Notes: generated from the sequence alone by a model not told the origin. A DNA stretch of 38,929 nucleotides from an uncultured Clostridia bacterium (GCA_947649935.1 CANSTR010000015.1:1-38929); one strand, 5' to 3'. Counted from the first letter of the stretch, positions 26,293-35,058 are shown. Numbers and translations are program-made.

Positions 26293-27165
26293 ATGAATAT
26301 AGAAATTAAAAATGAGCAGTTGAGTGTGGAAATTAGCACCTTTGGGGCGGAACTTCAAAAAATCGTGAATTTGAAAAATGGAGAAAATATCTTGTGGAAT
26401 GGTGATTCTACGTTTTGGGGAAGAAGGGCGCCTGTGCTTTTTCCCTTTGTTGGAGCTTTGAAAAACAAGGAATACCATTATCAAGGTAGAACCTATGAGA
26501 TGGGGCAACATGGTTTTGCCAGAGATATGGAGTTTACGTTAGTTGAAAAAGACGAGAGTAGCGCGGAATACGAATTGGTGTCAAATGCGGAAACAAAGCA
26601 GAAATATCCGTTTGACTTTTGTTTCAGAATTGGTTATGAATTGGTTCAAAATCGCATTAAAGTGAAATGGAAAGTGGAGAATAGGGATACGCAAAAAATG
26701 TATTTTTCGATTGGCGCTCATCCAGCTTTTTGTGTGCCTGCAAAGCAAAGGAATGAATGTTATTTGAAATTTGATGCCAAAAAGGTTTTAGATAATACGG
26801 GATTGGAGAATGGTTTGGCGAAAACGAAAAATACGTTGAATGGCAAAATTGATTTGCTGGATGGCTATTTGAAAATAACGCCTGAACTTTTTAAGCAGGA
26901 TGCCTTGATTTTTGAAAATGAACAGGTGAAAGAAGTTTCGCTTTGTATGCCTGATAAAAAGGAATATGTTACCGTGAAATTTGATGCGCCATTAGTGGGA
27001 GTTTGGTCGCCATATAAAGAAAACTGCCCATTTGTGTGCATTGAGCCATGGTTTGGCAGATGCGATGCTGTGGATTTTGAGGGAAATTTAGAGGACAGAA
27101 AATGGCAGCAAGTTTTAGAAGTGGGGGAGCAATTTGAAAAAGAATATCAAATTGTGATTCATTAA
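26293..27165 (+). CDS. Aldose 1-epimerase family protein, LacX-like
   Basis: A 290-residue galactose-mutarotase-fold protein of the LacX type. Features: N-terminal AELQKIVNLKNGENILWNG, the APVLFPFVGALKN segment, GQHGFARDMEF with the first conserved His (about 75), GAHPAFCVP with the second His (about 148) and CIEPWFGRCD with the candidate catalytic Glu. Such proteins interconvert sugar anomers or act on sugar phosphates; the substrate is unknown. It directly follows the VanW gene with GAGGGGG as ribosome site and ends in a terminator shared with the convergent SDR gene. Confidence 0.88.
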   Translation: MNIEIKNEQLSVEISTFGAELQKIVNLKNGENILWNGDSTFWGRRAPVLFPFVGALKNKEYHYQGRTYEMGQHGFARDMEFTLVEKDESSAEYELVSNAETKQKYPFDFCFRIGYELVQNRIKVKWKVENRDTQKMYFSIGAHPAFCVPAKQRNECYLKFDAKKVLDNTGLENGLAKTKNTLNGKIDLLDGYLKITPELFKQDALIFENEQVKEVSLCMPDKKEYVTVKFDAPLVGVWSPYKENCPFVCIEPWFGRCDAVDFEGNLEDRKWQQVLEVGEQFEKEYQIVIH

Positions 27166-27172
27166 TAACAAA

Positions 27173-27202
27173 AAAGTGGAATAAAATTCCACTTTATTTT
27201 TT
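27173..27202. terminator. Bidirectional terminator between convergent genes
   Basis: Stem AAAGTGGAAT (27173-27182)/ATTCCACTTT (27186-27195), loop AAA, with A-run on the left and T-run on the right. It overlaps the stop of the minus-strand SDR gene at 27194-27196. Confidence 0.85.
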
Positions 27203-28417
27203 TATGATATTTTTTAAAGGTTGCGCCATGGCGTGTAATTCTTCAAAGCACGTTTTGGCGTTTTTGATTTCTTGTTTGTTAAAGGTAACATAGCCGCGCG
27301 ATGTGCCGTCACTAGGCAAATCGACTAATAGGGCATAATCGTCGATGCCAATCCAGCCATTTTTGATGATGTCTAGTAACTTAGGATTTTTTTCTTTTAG
27401 TTCATTTAAGTCAACGAATTTACTAATGATTTTGTCACTTGATAAATAGCGTTGAATATAAGGATTTTTCTGAAAAGTTTCTGCGTCCTCCTTATTAAAT
27501 AGGAAAATTCTTTCGATTTCTACACCTCTATTGGCAGCATCAAAATTGCTTTGAATGAATTTTTTCTCAGCCGGTGACTCGTTCCATTCGTTTTCCATCA
27601 TGGTAGAAGTAACCCACATTTTAGAGCCTTGCTTTGTTTCTGAGAAAAATTTGTCAAGGATTTTATAAAATTTCCCAGAATCTAAATCTTCTGTTCGAGA
27701 TTGTGAATCCATCGATAAATAGCCACCATCAGAAACGAGAGAACTACCATTTGTATATTTGTGTCTGGTTAACATCAAATAAATGTCGTCTGCAATTTCG
27801 CAAGGAGAGCCAAGGCGTTTCATGGGAATGGTTTCGGTTGCTTTGTTGAAAGTTTCATCGCTTTCCATAACGCCACCAATCCAGCCTGCCATAATGGAAT
27901 TTATACGAATGCCATACATTTCTGTGAAAATATTCGCAAAGGTTTGCACTAAATTTACTTTAGCTGCCTGCGCTGATGCATAAGCTGACGCGCCAAAGGA
28001 GCCACGATAAGCTTCGATGCTATTTACCATGACAATACTAGATTCGTAATTCATTTTTTTAACCAATTCTCGCACTAGCAGATTAGCTGCAAAAACATTG
28101 ACTTTATAACTATCTTCGAATTTATCATAATCAAATTCAAATGTATCTTCTAAATGAAAATAAATTTCCATAAAAACAAAACCAAAGATGTCAGATTGAA
28201 TTTCTTCGGTCACTTTGAGCAAATTTTCGCGACTAAAATAGTCGACTTCTTTTAATTCGATATTTTCGTTCTTTAATTCGTTATCAATTGGGCTATCTTT
28301 TTGATAAAGACCAATAATAAAATAACCAGCTTCTAAAAGTAGTTTCGATAATTCTTTACCAATGTCAGAATTAATACCAGCAATCACGATTACTTTTTTA
28401 GTAGATAAATCATTCAT
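27194..28417 (-). CDS. SDR-fold protein fused to a C-terminal domain of unknown function; catalytic Lys replaced
   Basis: A 407-residue two-domain protein. Residues 1-235 form a short-chain dehydrogenase/reductase: Rossmann Gly motif AGINSDIGK (13-21), Asn-containing YKVNVFAANLL, Ser133 in MVNSIEAY, Tyr146, and the C-terminal VSDGGYLS. The YxxxK motif is not intact: the residue four after Tyr146 is Gln150 (SAYASAQAAKV), with a Lys only at +7. Residues ~250-407 form a separate domain (GSKMWVTSTMMENEWNES, NRGVEIERIFLF, NGWIGIDDYALLVD) that resembles PLD-like regulatory or sensor domains; this resemblance is a pattern judgement. Start at 28417 has AAAGGGTG upstream. It is divergent from pyk, each with its own promoter. 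Confidence 0.75.
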   Translation of the reverse strand: MNDLSTKKVIVIAGINSDIGKELSKLLLEAGYFIIGLYQKDSPIDNELKNENIELKEVDYFSRENLLKVTEEIQSDIFGFVFMEIYFHLEDTFEFDYDKFEDSYKVNVFAANLLVRELVKKMNYESSIVMVNSIEAYRGSFGASAYASAQAAKVNLVQTFANIFTEMYGIRINSIMAGWIGGVMESDETFNKATETIPMKRLGSPCEIADDIYLMLTRHKYTNGSSLVSDGGYLSMDSQSRTEDLDSGKFYKILDKFFSETKQGSKMWVTSTMMENEWNESPAEKKFIQSNFDAANRGVEIERIFLFNKEDAETFQKNPYIQRYLSSDKIISKFVDLNELKEKNPKLLDIIKNGWIGIDDYALLVDLPSDGTSRGYVTFNKQEIKNAKTCFEELHAMAQPLKNIIKK

Positions 28418-28434
28418 AAAATCACCCTTTCTTT

Positions 28435-28463
28435 ATTTTATACTGAAAACGGAACAATGTCAA
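28435..28463 (-). promoter_or_regulatory. Promoter of the SDR fusion gene
   Basis: Minus strand: TTGACA (28463-28458), 17 nt, TAAAAT (28440-28435). The start is 18 nt further. Confidence 0.65.
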
Positions 28464-28532
28464 GATTTTTAAGAAAACAATTATTTTTGATATTAAATAT
28501 AACGAAAAAAATAATATTTTGTCAAAAAACAC

Positions 28533-28562
28533 TTGAATAGTTTATAGGAATTGTGATATACT
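28533..28562 (+). promoter_or_regulatory. Promoter of pyk
   Basis: TTGAAT (28533-28538), 18 nt, TATACT (28557-28562), 44 nt before the start. An A-rich ~70-bp stretch separates it from the divergent SDR promoter. Confidence 0.6.
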
Positions 28563-28606
28563 GCTTAAGGAGTTTTTTAACAAATAAATAAAAAAGGAGA
28601 TTGAAA

Positions 28607-30040
28607 ATGAAAGTTTTAAGAAAAACGAAAATAGTCGGTACCATTGGTCCAGCTAGTGAAACAAAATTAAAAGAATTATTTGATGCAGGATTGAATGTTT
28701 GTAGGGTAAACTATAAACATGGTAGTTATGATGAGCAAGAGGAGAAAACGCAAGCGATTATTCGATTAAGAAAAGAATTAGATTTGCCAATCCCTATGAT
28801 TTTAGATATGCAAGGACCAGAAATTAGAACTGGAATGTTGGCTGCTGGTAAAAATGAAAAAATAGAAATTAAAGATGGACAAAAATTTGTATTTGTGAAT
28901 GAAGATGTTCTAGGAGATGAAGAAAAAGTTACTGTTTCTTACAAAGATTTATACAAAGATGTAAAACCAGGAACAAAAGTATTAATTGATGATGGAGCCA
29001 TTGAACTAGTAGTAGATGAAATAAAAGACAAAGATATTCACTGTACAGTTAACCATGGCGGAAAATTGGGAAGTAGAAAAAGTATTAATTTACCGGGAAC
29101 TTTCGTAAAAGTACCAGCTTTAAAAGAGAAAGATATTAATGATTTAAAAACAGCTTGTGAACATGATTATGATATTGTAGCTATGTCATTTGCTAGAAAT
29201 GCAGACGATATTGCACAAGTAAGAAAAGTGTTAGACGAAAATGGTGGAAAAGACATTCAGATTATGACAAAAGTAGAAAATGCAGAAGGTCTAGAAAATA
29301 TGGAAACCATTGTTGATATGGCAGATTCTCAAATGATTGCTCGTGGCGATATGGCGACAGAAACAGACTTTACAGAACCACCTGTCATGCAAAAAAGATT
29401 TATTAAATTATGCAATAAAGCATGTAAACCAGCACTTACTGCAACACAAATGTTAGAATCAATGACACATAACCCATTACCAACAAGAGCAGAAGCAAGT
29501 GACGTGGCAAATGCGATTTATGATAGAACAAGTGCAATTATGTTATCGGGTGAATGTGCGATGGGAGATTATCCAGTAGAATGTGTTAAAACAATGGATA
29601 AAATAGCAAGAAGAATTGAACCAACGATTCATTATTGGAAAAGATTCGAAAAGAATGATAACATTGATTTAAAAGATTTAGAAGATAATATTGCTTATTC
29701 GGTATGTGTAAGCGCAAAAAATATGAAGGCTGACGCTATTATTTGTTACACAAATACAGGTGATACAGCAAGAAGATTGGCAGGAATGGGAGCAGGTTGC
29801 CCAATTTTAGCAGTAACGGATAATCGCAGAACTTTCAATCAATTAGGACTTGCTTGGAATGTAGAACCAGTTCTTGTAGAAGGAGATGCTGACAAAACAA
29901 AAGTAATTGAAAAAGGAATTGAAAAATTGAAAGCAAAGGGAATCTTAGAAGTAGGAGATACAGCGATTATTGCTGGCGGAAAAGATTTCATGAGTGGCGT
30001 TCAAGAAAGCAAACAAATTGGCGGATATGTAAAAATATAA
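28607..30040 (+). CDS. pyk: Pyruvate kinase with unusual potassium-site residues
   Basis: Transfers phosphate from phosphoenolpyruvate to ADP, the last ATP-yielding step of glycolysis. 477 residues, the core A-B-C domain set without the extra C-terminal PEP-utiliser domain seen in Bacillus. Kept: KTKIVGTIGPASE, GPEIRTG with Glu72, MTKVENAEGLEN with the catalytic Lys, ARGD, and TATQMLESMTHNPLPTRAEA. Altered: the usual NFSHG is NYKHG (Lys37), DTKGPE is DMQGPE, and RGDLGVE is RGDMATE. The start is ATG 28607 (AAGGAGA 6 nt upstream); TTG 28601 abuts that site. A GTAGGG palindrome after the stop may serve as terminator. Family is secure; regulation and cation need are open. Confidence 0.92.
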   Translation: MKVLRKTKIVGTIGPASETKLKELFDAGLNVCRVNYKHGSYDEQEEKTQAIIRLRKELDLPIPMILDMQGPEIRTGMLAAGKNEKIEIKDGQKFVFVNEDVLGDEEKVTVSYKDLYKDVKPGTKVLIDDGAIELVVDEIKDKDIHCTVNHGGKLGSRKSINLPGTFVKVPALKEKDINDLKTACEHDYDIVAMSFARNADDIAQVRKVLDENGGKDIQIMTKVENAEGLENMETIVDMADSQMIARGDMATETDFTEPPVMQKRFIKLCNKACKPALTATQMLESMTHNPLPTRAEASDVANAIYDRTSAIMLSGECAMGDYPVECVKTMDKIARRIEPTIHYWKRFEKNDNIDLKDLEDNIAYSVCVSAKNMKADAIICYTNTGDTARRLAGMGAGCPILAVTDNRRTFNQLGLAWNVEPVLVEGDADKTKVIEKGIEKLKAKGILEVGDTAIIAGGKDFMSGVQESKQIGGYVKI

Positions 30041-30052
30041 GAAAATTGAAAT

Positions 30053-30079
30053 GTAGGGACACGGGGCACCGTGTCTTTT
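30053..30079 (+). repeat. GTAGGG palindromic repeat, copy 10, probable pyk terminator
   Basis: GTAGG head, then a perfect 7-bp stem GACACGG/CCGTGTC, loop GGCA, followed by TTTT. It starts 12 nt after the pyk stop and has the form of an intrinsic terminator. Confidence 0.75.
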
Positions 30080-30119
30080 GCAATGCAGAAAAATAAAGCA
30101 AGAGCATATTTTAAAAGAT

Positions 30120-30156
30120 TTGTCAAGTTGACATAAATTCAAAAATATGATATAAT
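30120..30156 (+). promoter_or_regulatory. Dyad-35 promoter module copy C (orphan)
   Basis: TGTCAA-G-TTGACA (30121-30133) over the -35 (30128-30133), 17 nt, TATAAT (30151-30156). Downstream is a hairpin with T-run and then the minus-strand J-protein gene; no plus-strand gene follows until 30952. Confidence 0.75.
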
Positions 30157-30162
30157 AGAATT

Positions 30163-30194
30163 TAGGGAATATTTTAAAAATATTTCCTATTTTT
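30163..30194 (+). terminator. Hairpin plus T-run at the +1 of module C
   Basis: An 11-bp stem, TAGGGAATATT (30163-30173)/AATATTTCCTA (30179-30189), one G-T pair, 5-nt loop, then five T. It begins 7 nt after the -10 box. On the minus strand it could also terminate the J-protein gene. Confidence 0.7.
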
Positions 30195-30199
30195 ATGCT

Positions 30200-30223
30200 G
30201 TAAAGGCGATTATCAATCCTCCG
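30200..30223 (+). repeat. GTAGGGG palindromic repeat, copy 11 (decayed)
   Basis: Shares GGCGATTATCAATC with copies 1, 4 and 6, but head and tail are mutated (GTAAA and CTCCG). Followed by TTTTTT. Confidence 0.65.
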
Positions 30224-30250
30224 TTTTTTGCAAAAATAATGCAAAATTTT

Positions 30251-30841
30251 TTAATATTTATCATATTCTTCAAAATAAGATTTCATATAATTGTTTAATA
30301 AATTTTCGAATGAGTTGGAATCATCGATTGGATAGTAATCGTTGTGATGCTCGTTTAAGTTATTATGAATCGTGTTTTTTTCTATAGAATTTTTAGGTGC
30401 TAATGTGGTTTCGGGATGAGAGGTTAAGTAATGATTCAGTTGCCATAAATTGATCAAAAACAAGATGAATGTAATGGCGAGAATCACGAAAAAAATTTGA
30501 ATTTGACGTTTTTTTGTCAAATGTTCTAACTTTTCAGTGACGAATTTATTAAATGGCGATTCTTCCTCGCGTGAAGAAAAATTGGCAGATGTTTGTTGCG
30601 GTGTATCATAATCATTAGTTGAAATTACTGGCTGATAAAAGGATTCATCATAAGCCAACTTTTTTTCAGAGTTTGATAAAACGTCGTATGCTTCATTAAT
30701 TTCCTTAATTTTTTGTTCGGCAAAATTTTTATCACCTTTGTATAAATCAGGGTGATATTTTTTGACTAATTTTTTATAGGAACTTTTGATTTCATCTGGA
30801 CTAGCAGTTTTCGACACCTCTAATATCTCATAATAATTCAT
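30251..30841 (-). CDS. Membrane-anchored J-domain protein
   Basis: A 196-residue J-domain co-chaperone. The J domain occupies residues 1-65 ([20 protein letters not shown], then the invariant HPD in KKYHPDLY, then EAYDVLSN), which stimulates DnaK-type ATPases. A linker follows, then one membrane helix (about 120-138; [20 protein letters not shown]) and a polar tail. There is no zinc-finger or C-terminal substrate domain, so it is not DnaJ proper; the J domain would be cytoplasmic and the tail outside. ATG 30841 is chosen over 30856 because AGGGAG lies 7 nt upstream. It is divergent from miaB. Confidence 0.88.
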   Translation of the reverse strand: MNYYEILEVSKTASPDEIKSSYKKLVKKYHPDLYKGDKNFAEQKIKEINEAYDVLSNSEKKLAYDESFYQPVISTNDYDTPQQTSANFSSREEESPFNKFVTEKLEHLTKKRQIQIFFVILAITFILFLINLWQLNHYLTSHPETTLAPKNSIEKNTIHNNLNEHHNDYYPIDDSNSFENLLNNYMKSYFEEYDKY

Positions 30842-30859
30842 AGTTTTCTCCCTCATTTT

Positions 30860-30888
30860 ATTATACCTAAAAATTTCTAAAATTACAA
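30860..30888 (-). promoter_or_regulatory. Promoter of the J-domain gene
   Basis: Minus strand: TTGTAA (30888-30883), 17 nt, TATAAT (30865-30860), 18 nt before the start. Confidence 0.7.
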
Positions 30889-30896
30889 GATTTAAC

Positions 30897-30925
30897 TTGA
30901 AAAATGTCGAAAAGTGTTATAAAAT
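30897..30925 (+). promoter_or_regulatory. Promoter of miaB
   Basis: TTGAAA (30897-30902), 17 nt, TAAAAT (30920-30925). The -35 boxes of this and the divergent J-gene promoter are 8 nt apart. Confidence 0.6.
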
Positions 30926-30951
30926 AGAAATGATTTAGGAGGCTTGGAAAA

Positions 30952-32343
30952 TTGCTAGAAAAGAGAGAAGTGCAAGAAATTACAGAAAAAATACAAAGTA
31001 AAAATTGGAAATATCATATTACAACATTTGGTTGCCAATTGAATGAGAATGATTCAGAGAAAATTGCTGGAATGTTGGAAGAACTTGGATTTGCCAAAGC
31101 AGAAAATGAGCAAGATGCCAATTTTCTTGTTTTTAATACGTGTTGCGTGCGTGAAAATGCAGAAGAGAGATTGTTTGGCAAAATTGGCGAAGTCAAAAAT
31201 TTGAAAAAAGCAAAAGATTTAATCATCGCGGTTGGTGGTTGCATGATGCAGGAAAAATTGATGGTCCAGAAAATCAAAAAAAGTTATCCCTATGTAGATA
31301 TTATTTTTGGAACACATACCATGCAGAATTTGCCACAAGATATTGCAAAAGTGCTTTTGGAAAAAGAAAAAGTGCGAGATGTGATTGACATAGATGGCGA
31401 AATTTATGAGGATTTGCCCATCAAAAGGAATAGCCAAGTTAGCGCCAATGTGACGATTATGTACGGTTGTAACAATTTTTGTACCTATTGCATTGTGCCG
31501 TATGTGCGTGGAAGGGAGCGAAGCAGAAAGCCAGAAAAAATTTTAGAGGAAGTCCAGCATTTGGCGCAAAATGGCTACAAGGAAATTACGCTTTTGGGGC
31601 AAAATGTGAATTCGTATATGCGAACAGAACGTGAAAATGGGAAGGTAGATTTTGAAATTGATTCTTTTGCAAAATTGTTGTATGCGGTAGCCAAAATCGA
31701 TGGAATCGAGAAAATTCATTTTATTTCGCCACATCCAAAAGATTTTACGGATGATGTGATTGAGGCGATTAGCAAGATTGATAAAATTTCGAGAATTGTG
31801 CATTTGCCGTTGCAATCAGGAAGTAGCAAGGTGCTCAGGGAAATGAATCGCAAGTATACAAAGGAGCAATATTTAGCATTGGTAGATAAAATGATGGAAA
31901 AAATTCCAAATTTGATGTTGTCGACTGATATTATTGTTGGTTTTCCAGGGGAAACCGAGGAGGACTTTGAAGATACGTTGGATGTGGTAAGAAAAGTGAA
32001 TTTTGAGCAAATTTTCATGTTTATTTATTCCACAAGAGATGGAACGGTGGCAGCCACAAGAGAGGACCAAGTGCCGGAAGAAATCAAACATCAGAGATTT
32101 GATCGATTAAAAGAATTGTATGAGTCGAAAGTGGAAGAAAATAACGAAAAATATATTGGAACGTTTCATTCGATTTTGATTGAAGGAAAAAGCAAAAACG
32201 ATGCCAATATGTTAACTGGAAGAACAGATACGAATAAAGTTGTTGTTTTTGAGCCAAAGGCGGATTGCCAAATTGGTGATATTGTGAAAGTGAAAATTAC
32301 GGAAAATCATAAATGGTATTTTAAAGGAGAAATCGAGGAATAA
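30952..32343 (+). CDS. miaB: tRNA-2-methylthio-N6-dimethylallyladenosine synthase
   Basis: Radical-SAM methylthiotransferase that adds the ms2 group to i6A37 of tRNAs reading U-initial codons. 463 residues, complete. The N-terminal domain carries the three auxiliary-cluster cysteines (TFGCQLNEND, NTCCVRENAEERL, GGCMMQ), the radical-SAM motif is CNNFCTYC in MYGCNNFCTYCIVPYVRGRE, and a TRAM domain ends the protein. TTG start at 30952 with TTAGGAGG 9 nt upstream. It precedes mutS by 42 nt, a common pairing in Firmicutes; a GTAGGGG palindrome sits between them. Confidence 0.96.
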   Translation: MLEKREVQEITEKIQSKNWKYHITTFGCQLNENDSEKIAGMLEELGFAKAENEQDANFLVFNTCCVRENAEERLFGKIGEVKNLKKAKDLIIAVGGCMMQEKLMVQKIKKSYPYVDIIFGTHTMQNLPQDIAKVLLEKEKVRDVIDIDGEIYEDLPIKRNSQVSANVTIMYGCNNFCTYCIVPYVRGRERSRKPEKILEEVQHLAQNGYKEITLLGQNVNSYMRTERENGKVDFEIDSFAKLLYAVAKIDGIEKIHFISPHPKDFTDDVIEAISKIDKISRIVHLPLQSGSSKVLREMNRKYTKEQYLALVDKMMEKIPNLMLSTDIIVGFPGETEEDFEDTLDVVRKVNFEQIFMFIYSTRDGTVAATREDQVPEEIKHQRFDRLKELYESKVEENNEKYIGTFHSILIEGKSKNDANMLTGRTDTNKVVVFEPKADCQIGDIVKVKITENHKWYFKGEIEE

Positions 32344-32345
32344 AC

Positions 32346-32369
32346 GTAGGGGTCAGTGTTGACTGATCC
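32346..32369 (+). repeat. GTAGGGG palindromic repeat, copy 12
   Basis: Stem GGGTCAGT/ACTGATCC with one G-T pair, loop GTTG. It begins 2 nt after the miaB stop and ends just before the mutS ribosome site. Confidence 0.75.
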
Positions 32370-32385
32370 AAAGAAGGGATAGATA

Positions 32386-35049
32386 ATGATGAAAGAAGAC
32401 AAAAAAGAGGCAGAACTTTCGCCGATGATGCAAAATTATTTGGATACCAAAGCACAATACAAGGATTGTTTGCTGTTTTATCGTTTGGGTGATTTTTATG
32501 AAATGTTTTTTGAAGATGCCATTTTGGCATCACGTGAATTGGAAATTACGCTAACTGGAAGAGCGTGCGGTGCAGAGGAAAAGGCGCCGATGTGTGGCGT
32601 TCCTTTTCATGCAGTTGATACATATCTTTCAAGATTGATTGCAAAAGGCTACAAAGTTGCTATTTGTGAGCAGTTGGAAGACCCAAAGGCTACCAAGGGA
32701 ATTGTGAAAAGAGATGTCATTCGTGTCGTAACACCTGGAACCGTGATTGAAAATAATATGTTAGAAGAAAAGAAAAATAATTATGTGATGTCAATTGTGA
32801 AAAGCGGAATTCATTACGGCATTTCGATTTGCGATATTACGACAGGTGATTTTTATGCGACAGAAATCAAATTTCCGGAAAATAATTTTGAGAAATTGTT
32901 GGATGAATATGCCAGATTTTTGCCATCAGAATTAGTCATCAATCCAGCAATGGAGGCAGCTAGCAAGGAAATCGAAATCATGAAAGACAGAAATGCGACT
33001 TTTGTTACAGTTAGGGAAGATAGCATTTTTGAAGAAAATTTGGAGAAAATTCATTTGCAGTACAAAGTCACAGATAGTTTTGGCAAAGAGAAAAGGTTGC
33101 AGAAAGAGAATTTGCTAATTGCTGCTGTGAATGGACTTTTGAATTATATTGAAGAAACCCAGAAAATGAAATTGGAACATATTAATACACTACAAGTGTA
33201 CGATGTAAAAAAATATATGGCTTTGGATGTGAGCGCAAGACGAAATTTGGAATTGACAGAAAGAATGCGCGATAAAGCCAAAAAAGGAACATTAATGTGG
33301 GTGTTAGATAAGACGTCAACGTCCATGGGAGGTCGACTTTTGAAACGTTGGATTAATGACCCATTGTTGGATATTGGCGAAATAAGAGCAAGAAATACAG
33401 CAGTTGGCGAGCTCAAAGACAATTTGATAATGAGAGGAGATTTGACAGACACGTTAAACAAAGTGTATGACATCGAAAGATTGGCAGGCAAAATTTCTTA
33501 CGGAAATGCGAATGGTAGAGATTTGGTTTCACTCAAAAATTCGTTATTGCACATGCCAGCATTAAAAGTGATTTTGCAAAATGCTCAATCGGAATTTTTG
33601 CAAAAATGGTATCATGATTTGGACGAATTGGTGGATGTTGTAAAATTGATTGATGAGGCGATTGTGGAAGAGCCACCGATTAGCATTAAAGAAGGTGGCT
33701 TGATAAAAATGGGCTATCGAGAAGAAATTGACGAATACAAAAAGGCATCTGTGGAAGGAAAACAGTGGATTTTGGACTTGGAGGCGAAGGAGAAAGAAAG
33801 TACGAAAATCAAAAATTTGAAAATTGGTTATACAAAAGTTTTTGGTTATTATATTGAAGTGACGAAATCCTTTTTGGCGCAAGTGCCAGAAAATTATGTG
33901 AGGAAGCAAACTTTAACGAACGCGGAGCGTTTTATCACGCAAGAATTGAAAAATATGGAAGATAAAATTTTGGGAGCCGAGGAAAAAGCAATTCAGTGCG
34001 AATATAATGCTTTTGTGGAAATTAGAAATCAGATTGCCAGTCAAATTGAAAGAATTCAAAAAACGGCGAATGTGATTGCCAATGTGGATGTGCTAACAAG
34101 TTTGGCAATTGTGGCGGAAGACAATCAATATGTGTGTCCAGAAATAGATGACAGTGGCGTCATAGAAATTGAGAATGGGCGTCATCCCGTAGTCGAAAAA
34201 ATGTTGGGTGATGGAACATTTGTCCAAAACGATACCAACCTTAATTTGGACAGCAATCGTGTGGCGATTATTACAGGTCCCAATATGGCAGGAAAATCAA
34301 CGTATATGAGGCAAGTTGCCTTGATTTGTTTGATGGCACAAATGGGCAGTTTTGTGCCAGCTGAGAAGGCACATTTGGGCATTGTTGACAAAATTTTTAC
34401 GCGTGTGGGGGCGTCAGACGATTTGAGCATGGGACAAAGTACGTTTATGGTGGAAATGGCGGAAGTTGCTAATATTTTAAAAGATGCAACTGGCAATAGT
34501 TTGATTGTGTTAGACGAAATTGGCCGCGGAACATCAACCTATGATGGACTTTCGATTGCGTGGGCTGTGGCAGAACATATTGCCACAAAAATTGGCTGTA
34601 AGACGCTATTTGCAACGCATTATCATGAATTGGTTCAATTGGAAAATAAGATACAGGGCATCAAAAATTATTCGGTTGCGGTGAAAGAAAAAGGAGAAGA
34701 TATTGTTTTCTTGAGAAAAATTATGGAAGGCGGAACAGATGAAAGTTATGGAATTCATGTGGCGAAATTGGCGGGAGTTCCGAACGAGGTTGTCAAAAGG
34801 GCAAATAAAATTTTGGATTCGCTTGAAAAAGGTGGCGTGAAAGTCAAAGAATCCAAAGAGGAAAAAAAGCAAGTGGAAGGGCAAATGGATTTGTATCATT
34901 TGCAATTTGCTGATATTGCGCATGAATTGGACAAAATCAATTTGAACGAATTGACTCCCATTGATGCCTTGAACGTTTTAGTAAAAATTAAGCGGAAAAA
35001 TTGCAGGATAAAATGTCGAAAAATGTCGATTCAAAAAAGAAAAAAATGA
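32386..35049 (+). CDS. mutS: DNA mismatch repair protein MutS
   Basis: Recognises mismatches and small loops as a clamp and starts repair. 887 residues. The mismatch-binding FYEMFFEDA (Phe-x-Glu) is near residue 38; connector, lever and clamp domains follow; the ATPase has Walker A GPNMAGKSTYM, Walker B VLDEIGRGTSTYDG and ATHYHELVQL. ATG 32386 has AAGGGA upstream. mutL is not adjacent in this window. After LTPIDALNVLVKIK the tail reads RKNCRIKCRKM, which looks out of frame: the neighbouring frame encodes EKLQDKMSKNVDSKKKK, as expected for a MutS end. Function should be unaffected since all known domains come before it. Confidence 0.95.
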   Translation: MMKEDKKEAELSPMMQNYLDTKAQYKDCLLFYRLGDFYEMFFEDAILASRELEITLTGRACGAEEKAPMCGVPFHAVDTYLSRLIAKGYKVAICEQLEDPKATKGIVKRDVIRVVTPGTVIENNMLEEKKNNYVMSIVKSGIHYGISICDITTGDFYATEIKFPENNFEKLLDEYARFLPSELVINPAMEAASKEIEIMKDRNATFVTVREDSIFEENLEKIHLQYKVTDSFGKEKRLQKENLLIAAVNGLLNYIEETQKMKLEHINTLQVYDVKKYMALDVSARRNLELTERMRDKAKKGTLMWVLDKTSTSMGGRLLKRWINDPLLDIGEIRARNTAVGELKDNLIMRGDLTDTLNKVYDIERLAGKISYGNANGRDLVSLKNSLLHMPALKVILQNAQSEFLQKWYHDLDELVDVVKLIDEAIVEEPPISIKEGGLIKMGYREEIDEYKKASVEGKQWILDLEAKEKESTKIKNLKIGYTKVFGYYIEVTKSFLAQVPENYVRKQTLTNAERFITQELKNMEDKILGAEEKAIQCEYNAFVEIRNQIASQIERIQKTANVIANVDVLTSLAIVAEDNQYVCPEIDDSGVIEIENGRHPVVEKMLGDGTFVQNDTNLNLDSNRVAIITGPNMAGKSTYMRQVALICLMAQMGSFVPAEKAHLGIVDKIFTRVGASDDLSMGQSTFMVEMAEVANILKDATGNSLIVLDEIGRGTSTYDGLSIAWAVAEHIATKIGCKTLFATHYHELVQLENKIQGIKNYSVAVKEKGEDIVFLRKIMEGGTDESYGIHVAKLAGVPNEVVKRANKILDSLEKGGVKVKESKEEKKQVEGQMDLYHLQFADIAHELDKINLNELTPIDALNVLVKIKRKNCRIKCRKMSIQKRKK

Positions 35050-35058
35050 AAATAATAC

